This document shows, piece after piece, positions 59,127 to 64,000 of a stretch of 64,000 bases of DNA. The notes under the pieces were generated by a model. The model saw only the letters and a program-made list of their open reading frames with translations. It made no database searches and was not told the origin of the DNA. The DNA is from Chryseobacterium gleum (GTDB lineage: Bacteria > Bacteroidota > Bacteroidia > Flavobacteriales_D > Crocinitomicaceae): positions 1 through 64,000 of the forward strand of contig CAMDAH010000001.1 of the NCBI GenBank assembly GCA_945888625.1, given 5' to 3'. The first letter of the stretch is position 1, and each line of letters begins with the position of its first letter. The position numbers and the translations under genes were made by a program.

Positions 59127-60841
59127 CGAGCAGTAATTCCAGCCATTACTTGAATGGGCATTACAGGATAATTTAACCATCTATTGTAGCGCTGACTGGC
59201 CACATTGTTAATTTGTATGAATGCAGCCAATCTTTTATTATACCGGTATTCGACTCCTAGATTACCGTCAGCAATAAATCCTAAGGCTTGTAAATATTGG
59301 TTGTTTTCGCTGCTAATTCCTGGACCAGGGCCATAGACCTTTGCCGTTCTTCCTGCTTCCAAAGTTAAATCTGCCCGTATAATGAATTTGTCATACAAGT
59401 TATAAACCCCCCTTATTATAAATTGTAGTTGAGGTAAATTCCACGCCCTTGCCTCATTCATCATTTCGTAGCTGTAAAACCTTCCGATTCCATCTAGCTT
59501 AATTTTATCATTTAACTGATATGAAAGAGCGCCTTCAATAGTGGTCAAATTTAAGGAATAATAAATTAAAGAAAAACGATTTCCTAAGGCAGAGTAAGTG
59601 GTGTCTGTAACAAAGAACGCCTTATTGTCCACACGCGCAAAACTGGTGTTAAGCATAAAAGTAATCCGCTTGCTAAATCCGCCTCGGATACCAAAGAATA
59701 AATCATATGGAGTATTTTCGTTTGCCAGAACGACATTATTTAACAGGTAAGGATTTACATTATTTAAGGCACTAAAGGTTGTTTGATTTAAGCCGCCGCG
59801 GATACCGAAAAAAGGGATTAAAAGGTCGTTAAATAAAGAATAATGTATAGAAGCCCTCGGGTATAAGTAAGCTTTAGTGGATGAATGAATATCGACACTT
59901 ATTCCTAGTCCAACGTCTACGCGTAATTTTTTTTGAAGTAAAGTAGAACTGATGCCTGGATTTAGGTCGATTATTGTGTTATTGCTTACTATTCCAGTAT
60001 CTAAAAAAGTAAGTAACGAATCAGCAATACCATAATTGTATCCGTTGTAGCGAAAGCCAACATTGCCATAAAAAGTTTCATTTCCGAGATTATACCAACC
60101 TCGCGTATTAAAAGAAACCGTGTTTTCTCGTGTTCTCCAATTACTTAACGAATCAACTGGTGACTTTTGCGTGGATAGATTTTTATAATTAAAATCGAAT
60201 TTAAGATTTAAGCGAGAACTATCACCGCGATTAGCAAGTAAACCTAAACTAAATCCTGTGCGTTTAATACGCTGGCTGATAGAGTCGGCATTTATGTTTT
60301 CTAGCGGTATTCCGTAATAATGATAACCAAAATTTTCATAGTTAACATCACTTGTAAAGGTTAAAGCGTTCTTGCTAATTTGTCCAAATAAATTTACAGC
60401 GGTTTGGTCGAATTGAGCTGGTGCATAGGTAATTTTATTACGGTCTTTTACTTGTCCGAACGAACTGAGGTGTTTTAACGATGCGCCATATACGATACTT
60501 CTTGATCTATCTGAGTTGTAAAATAACTCACCCAGGGGCATAAGAGTTGAACCGACTCCTATTTTTGCATAAAACGGGTAAAGTTTTTTAATTTTTTCAT
60601 TCGTTTCTATAGTTGCAGCTTCAATAGTATCTATTTGTATTTTTGTTTCTTTGTATAGCTGAAGTAATGGTTTTTGATTAACAACAGTTACTTTAAGACT
60701 ATCGATTATTGTTGGGTTGCTGATTAATCGAAAGGACGGCTCTATTTCCCTATTACCTAATCCTTCAGTTTCAAAAACATCAGGTTGTGCCATTAGCGGG
60801 GAGGTAATAAAAATCAAAAAAAGGAGAAATGGTGTTTTCAT
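59120..60841 (-). CDS. Outer-membrane beta-barrel protein
   Basis: Signal peptide MKTPFLLFLIFITSPLMAQ; alternating amphipathic strands through the C-terminal half, ending in aromatic ITARF. Confidence 0.82.
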   Translation of the reverse strand: MKTPFLLFLIFITSPLMAQPDVFETEGLGNREIEPSFRLISNPTIIDSLKVTVVNQKPLLQLYKETKIQIDTIEAATIETNEKIKKLYPFYAKIGVGSTLMPLGELFYNSDRSRSIVYGASLKHLSSFGQVKDRNKITYAPAQFDQTAVNLFGQISKNALTFTSDVNYENFGYHYYGIPLENINADSISQRIKRTGFSLGLLANRGDSSRLNLKFDFNYKNLSTQKSPVDSLSNWRTRENTVSFNTRGWYNLGNETFYGNVGFRYNGYNYGIADSLLTFLDTGIVSNNTIIDLNPGISSTLLQKKLRVDVGLGISVDIHSSTKAYLYPRASIHYSLFNDLLIPFFGIRGGLNQTTFSALNNVNPYLLNNVVLANENTPYDLFFGIRGGFSKRITFMLNTSFARVDNKAFFVTDTTYSALGNRFSLIYYSLNLTTIEGALSYQLNDKIKLDGIGRFYSYEMMNEARAWNLPQLQFIIRGVYNLYDKFIIRADLTLEAGRTAKVYGPGPGISSENNQYLQALGFIADGNLGVEYRYNKRLAAFIQINNVASQRYNRWLNYPVMPIQVMAGITARF

Positions 60842-63800
60842 TCGTTATTTTGATTTATTTCAATTTTTTTATTGGGCGTTTCATCAATAATTTTTTCGGG
60901 GTTTTTGAGTTGCAATAGTTCGGCATACAATTCATTTGCTTCGTTAAGTATGCCATCATTAAGTTCTTTAGGATAGAAATCAAGGACAGATTTTAAGTTT
61001 TGCTCTGCCTGAACATAATCGCCATCTAAAATATCTATTCTTGTTTTTAACATTAATGATTTTCCAATCCAAAAGTTATGGCTTGGCTTCATTTTAAGGA
61101 TGGTATTAATTTCGTTTTCAGCTCGAATTAGGTCATTGTTTTTTACGTGTATTTGGGCAAGGGAGTACCTACATTCTGCAGTTATGGCGCCACTTGTGTT
61201 TTTTATTAACCAGTTCAGGGATACAGAGGCATCATTATAATTAGCGAGTTGGATGTAGCTCATAGCTAGTACATACTCGCATTCAATACGATTGGTGATG
61301 GTTAAGGCACTGTTTTCTAACGAAACTTTTGCATAATTTATAGCTTCAAGGTAATTTTTAGTAAAAAAATAGGACCTTGTCAGTCCAAGTTTTGCGGCAA
61401 ATAAGTTGCTGGCTTTGGAAGCAACTAAATCTAATTTTTGATAATACTTTATACTTTCGACGTATGCCTTTTTTGCATAATGGAAAGTAGCAACGCGCAG
61501 TGCTGCAAATTCTGAGTATGCACTATTTGTACCAGCTAAAAACACCTCATAGTTTTCAATTCCTTTGATAGTATCTTTTATTTTAAAGTAGCAATTCCCC
61601 AAGAAGTAACGGGTTTCATGTGTATATCTTCCGACAGGAAATTTTACAAGATAGGTTACAAATTTGGGAATCGCTTCGGAATAATTACTGTCCACATAGC
61701 TTTGTAGCGCGGGATTATAATAAAGGTTTTCTTTTTCGTCTGGCGAAACGTTTGCGCATGGGTAGCGATCAGCTAGTTCTGCTGATTTATCCGGTGATTT
61801 TTGTGCAATGTACACATCCATTAAGCCTTTTACGGCTGCTGCACAAACGTCGCGAACGTTATCGTATTCCATTAGCAGTTGTTTGAAGGCAAGCTCGGCT
61901 TGCGCATAATCCCATTTTTTATAGTGAATATCTGCAATTTCGAGTTGACAATCAATAGACAAGGTAGATTGTGGAAAGTCAGTAAGGAATTTTCTGAAAT
62001 AGTTCATTGCAGGGTCATATTCTGAATTGGACTTATAACTTTTGGCAAGTTCATAAAGTCCAGTCATGATGTATTTAGATGTTTTATAGTCGTTAATCAG
62101 TGTGAGCAGGGTGTTTATTTTTAATTGTACTTGTCCATTATACCCATAGCTTTTGGCAAGATAGTAGGTCGCTCTATCAGAAAGAGGTGATTTAAGATTA
62201 ATCGTTTCTTTATAAAATTGAATGGCAAGTGCGTTTTGTTTGCTCGCGTAGTACCCGTCAGCTAATTTGAGATTGGCGTCTATTTTTTTCGCTTTGTTTT
62301 TTGGGTTTCCTTGCAGGTAAATTTGAAAGGCATCAAGCGCATCATTATTTTGTTTTTTATTCCAGTATGCATAGCCTAAATTGTAATAGGCATCAAGTTT
62401 TTCCTCTAGGGAACTGGAGGCCGGAGAGGCAAGAAAAAGTTTGTATTCTTCAATGCTTTCTGTGTATTTTTCTAAGCGATAATACGCATCTGCTCGCCAA
62501 TATTTTGATAGCGCCACTAATTGCGGATCAATGTTGTATTTAGTTACTAGCGTAAAGCTCGTAAGCGCCTCTGCATAGCGCATTTTTTGAAATAATTCTA
62601 CGCTGTAATTGTAGGCAATTATTTGATAAATAGACTTAAGTTTAGTGTCTTTTGACGGCAGTTTATCTAAAGATTCTAGTGCTTTGACGTAGTTGCTAGT
62701 ATTCGAGTAAACATTGACTAGGCATTGGTAAATATCATTTTTACGTGTTGATTCAGGGTATTTTTTTAAATAATTTTCAAATGCTTTAACCGATTCGTCA
62801 TAGGGGTTGATGTCTACTTTAAATGATAAAATAGCAAAATTATACAATGCGTCTTCTTGTATTTTCGCATTTGACTTCATTTCTGAAGCCCTAAAGAAAG
62901 CGCTTCTCGCCGGCAACAGTTTATTTAATTTTTGGTAAGCGTCTGCAAGTTGATACATGGCTGTCTGACCGAGCGAATCATCTATCCTCGCCACTCTGTC
63001 GAAGTATTTTATTGCTTTTTCATAATCATCAGTTCGGAACAGGGCATAAGCGATTTGATAATCGTCTACTCGAGTTGTTTTTGCCTTTTGATAGTATATT
63101 TCGAGGTATTTTGCCGCTTCTTTAAACTGGTTTAATTTGTAATAAGAATCCCCTAATAAGTGATAAACATTAGAAAGATCATTTAATGCTGCTGAATCGA
63201 GGACCTTGGGTGCATAGTCAATTACGAATTCATAACGTTCTTGTTTGTGTGCTATTTGAATAATGTAATAGGGTACTACCGAGCTGTAAGAAGGGTCTTT
63301 TTGGAGTTTTTCGAATCCCTCTAAAGCGATTTGAAGTGAGCCCTCTAAATAATTTAAGTGAGAAAAAAAGTAAAGACTTGGTGCTGCATAAGCTGACGTG
63401 CCGTCTTTCACATCCCTCAGGTTATTTAGCGCAGTTTTTCTTGCGCCCAATTGCATTGCAGCATAACCGCGTTTAAATAAAACTTCTTCCCGCTTATTTT
63501 TTTCCACATCATTAATAGGAATTTTTTCATACCATAGTAAAGCATTTTCAAAATCATCTTCTTGAAAGAAATAATTGCCAATTTTAACATAAATAGTTAC
63601 CTTATTTATATTTTCAGGATACCGATTAATGTATGCTTCTAATAAAGAAATAGCGTCATCATTGTACATTTCCAAGGCGGCTATTGCTTCATAATATCTT
63701 GCTTTTTCAACAAAGGGGTCGTTTTCGGAAAGGGTTGAATTAATGAACGTTCTGAAGGTTATGCGCGCAGCACTGAATTGTGTTTTGTCAAAAAGTTCTT

Positions 63801-63912
63801 CTGCTTGAAAATAAGCAGCTAGTGAACTTTCGTATTTAAGCGTGTTTTGTCCTATGACCTGGAAAGTCAACTTTGACAATATTAAAAAAGTTAATAAAAA
63901 GCTTGTTTTCAT
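60838..63912 (-). CDS. Large tetratricopeptide-repeat protein with signal peptide
   Basis: Many TPR-like units (ALLWYEKIP, AAKYLEIYYQKA, YEKAIKYFDRVARID, YTESIEEYKLFLAS, AIQFYKETI). Overlaps the downstream barrel gene by 4 bp. ORF opens at 63921; start may be 63912. Confidence 0.9.
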   Translation of the reverse strand: MKTSFLLTFLILSKLTFQVIGQNTLKYESSLAAYFQAEELFDKTQFSAARITFRTFINSTLSENDPFVEKARYYEAIAALEMYNDDAISLLEAYINRYPENINKVTIYVKIGNYFFQEDDFENALLWYEKIPINDVEKNKREEVLFKRGYAAMQLGARKTALNNLRDVKDGTSAYAAPSLYFFSHLNYLEGSLQIALEGFEKLQKDPSYSSVVPYYIIQIAHKQERYEFVIDYAPKVLDSAALNDLSNVYHLLGDSYYKLNQFKEAAKYLEIYYQKAKTTRVDDYQIAYALFRTDDYEKAIKYFDRVARIDDSLGQTAMYQLADAYQKLNKLLPARSAFFRASEMKSNAKIQEDALYNFAILSFKVDINPYDESVKAFENYLKKYPESTRKNDIYQCLVNVYSNTSNYVKALESLDKLPSKDTKLKSIYQIIAYNYSVELFQKMRYAEALTSFTLVTKYNIDPQLVALSKYWRADAYYRLEKYTESIEEYKLFLASPASSSLEEKLDAYYNLGYAYWNKKQNNDALDAFQIYLQGNPKNKAKKIDANLKLADGYYASKQNALAIQFYKETINLKSPLSDRATYYLAKSYGYNGQVQLKINTLLTLINDYKTSKYIMTGLYELAKSYKSNSEYDPAMNYFRKFLTDFPQSTLSIDCQLEIADIHYKKWDYAQAELAFKQLLMEYDNVRDVCAAAVKGLMDVYIAQKSPDKSAELADRYPCANVSPDEKENLYYNPALQSYVDSNYSEAIPKFVTYLVKFPVGRYTHETRYFLGNCYFKIKDTIKGIENYEVFLAGTNSAYSEFAALRVATFHYAKKAYVESIKYYQKLDLVASKASNLFAAKLGLTRSYFFTKNYLEAINYAKVSLENSALTITNRIECEYVLAMSYIQLANYNDASVSLNWLIKNTSGAITAECRYSLAQIHVKNNDLIRAENEINTILKMKPSHNFWIGKSLMLKTRIDILDGDYVQAEQNLKSVLDFYPKELNDGILNEANELYAELLQLKNPEKIIDETPNKKIEINQNNE

Positions 63913-64000
63913 CAGGTACAAATTTACACGTCCAATCTACTGACCTCAGTTGAAAAACTAAAAGTTATGCACTTTGACGTGTTAAGATTTTATACTAAAA

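Noticed and set aside
1-64000. Search for mobile elements, prophage, defence islands, rRNA and tRNA genes
   Set aside because: No transposase, integrase, phage structural, restriction or toxin-antitoxin protein in the ORF track; intergenic gaps are mostly too short and showed no tRNA-like cloverleaf by eye.

Overview
The window looks like a conserved chromosomal segment from a Bacteroidota/Flavobacteriales-type bacterium. It is AT-rich and densely coding, with T9SS sorting domains, DUF4270/DUF4175/DUF3098 families and TAnnTTTG-type -7 boxes. Recognisable genes are asnS, rpoN, glmS, a short degenerate GT5 protein, panC, panD, rfaE2-like, a carotenoid block (crtYcd-crtZ-cruF), hemL, kynU, purN, acpP-fabF-rnc, sdhC-A-B, an S66 carboxypeptidase, ispD, cysS, a gamma carbonic anhydrase, pepP, truB-uppP-DUF3098-ftsX, ispG, a large histidine kinase, udk, hemW, rpiB, DUF4175-HATPase-ybeY-mnmG and a PGDH-like gene. 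There are also several T9SS-secreted surface proteins and a TPR/outer-membrane-barrel pair. I saw no CRISPR array, transposase, prophage, rRNA or tRNA. The most notable signal is a perfect 16-bp parS palindrome (TGTTTCACGTGAAACA, 52990-53005) embedded in the last codons of ybeY. It lies about 4 kb from the largest non-coding AT-rich gap (48172-48800), which holds one exact and one near DnaA box, and near an apparent G/C strand-skew change. Together these suggest the window is at or near the chromosomal replication origin and ParABS centromere. Other points of interest are a glycine-rich, cysteine-punctuated secreted protein, a secreted amidase-CUB protein, a half-length GT5 protein with degenerate motifs, face-to-face hemL/kynU promoters, and overlapping or abutting genes at nearly every convergent junction. 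All family calls are by reading, without database searches.
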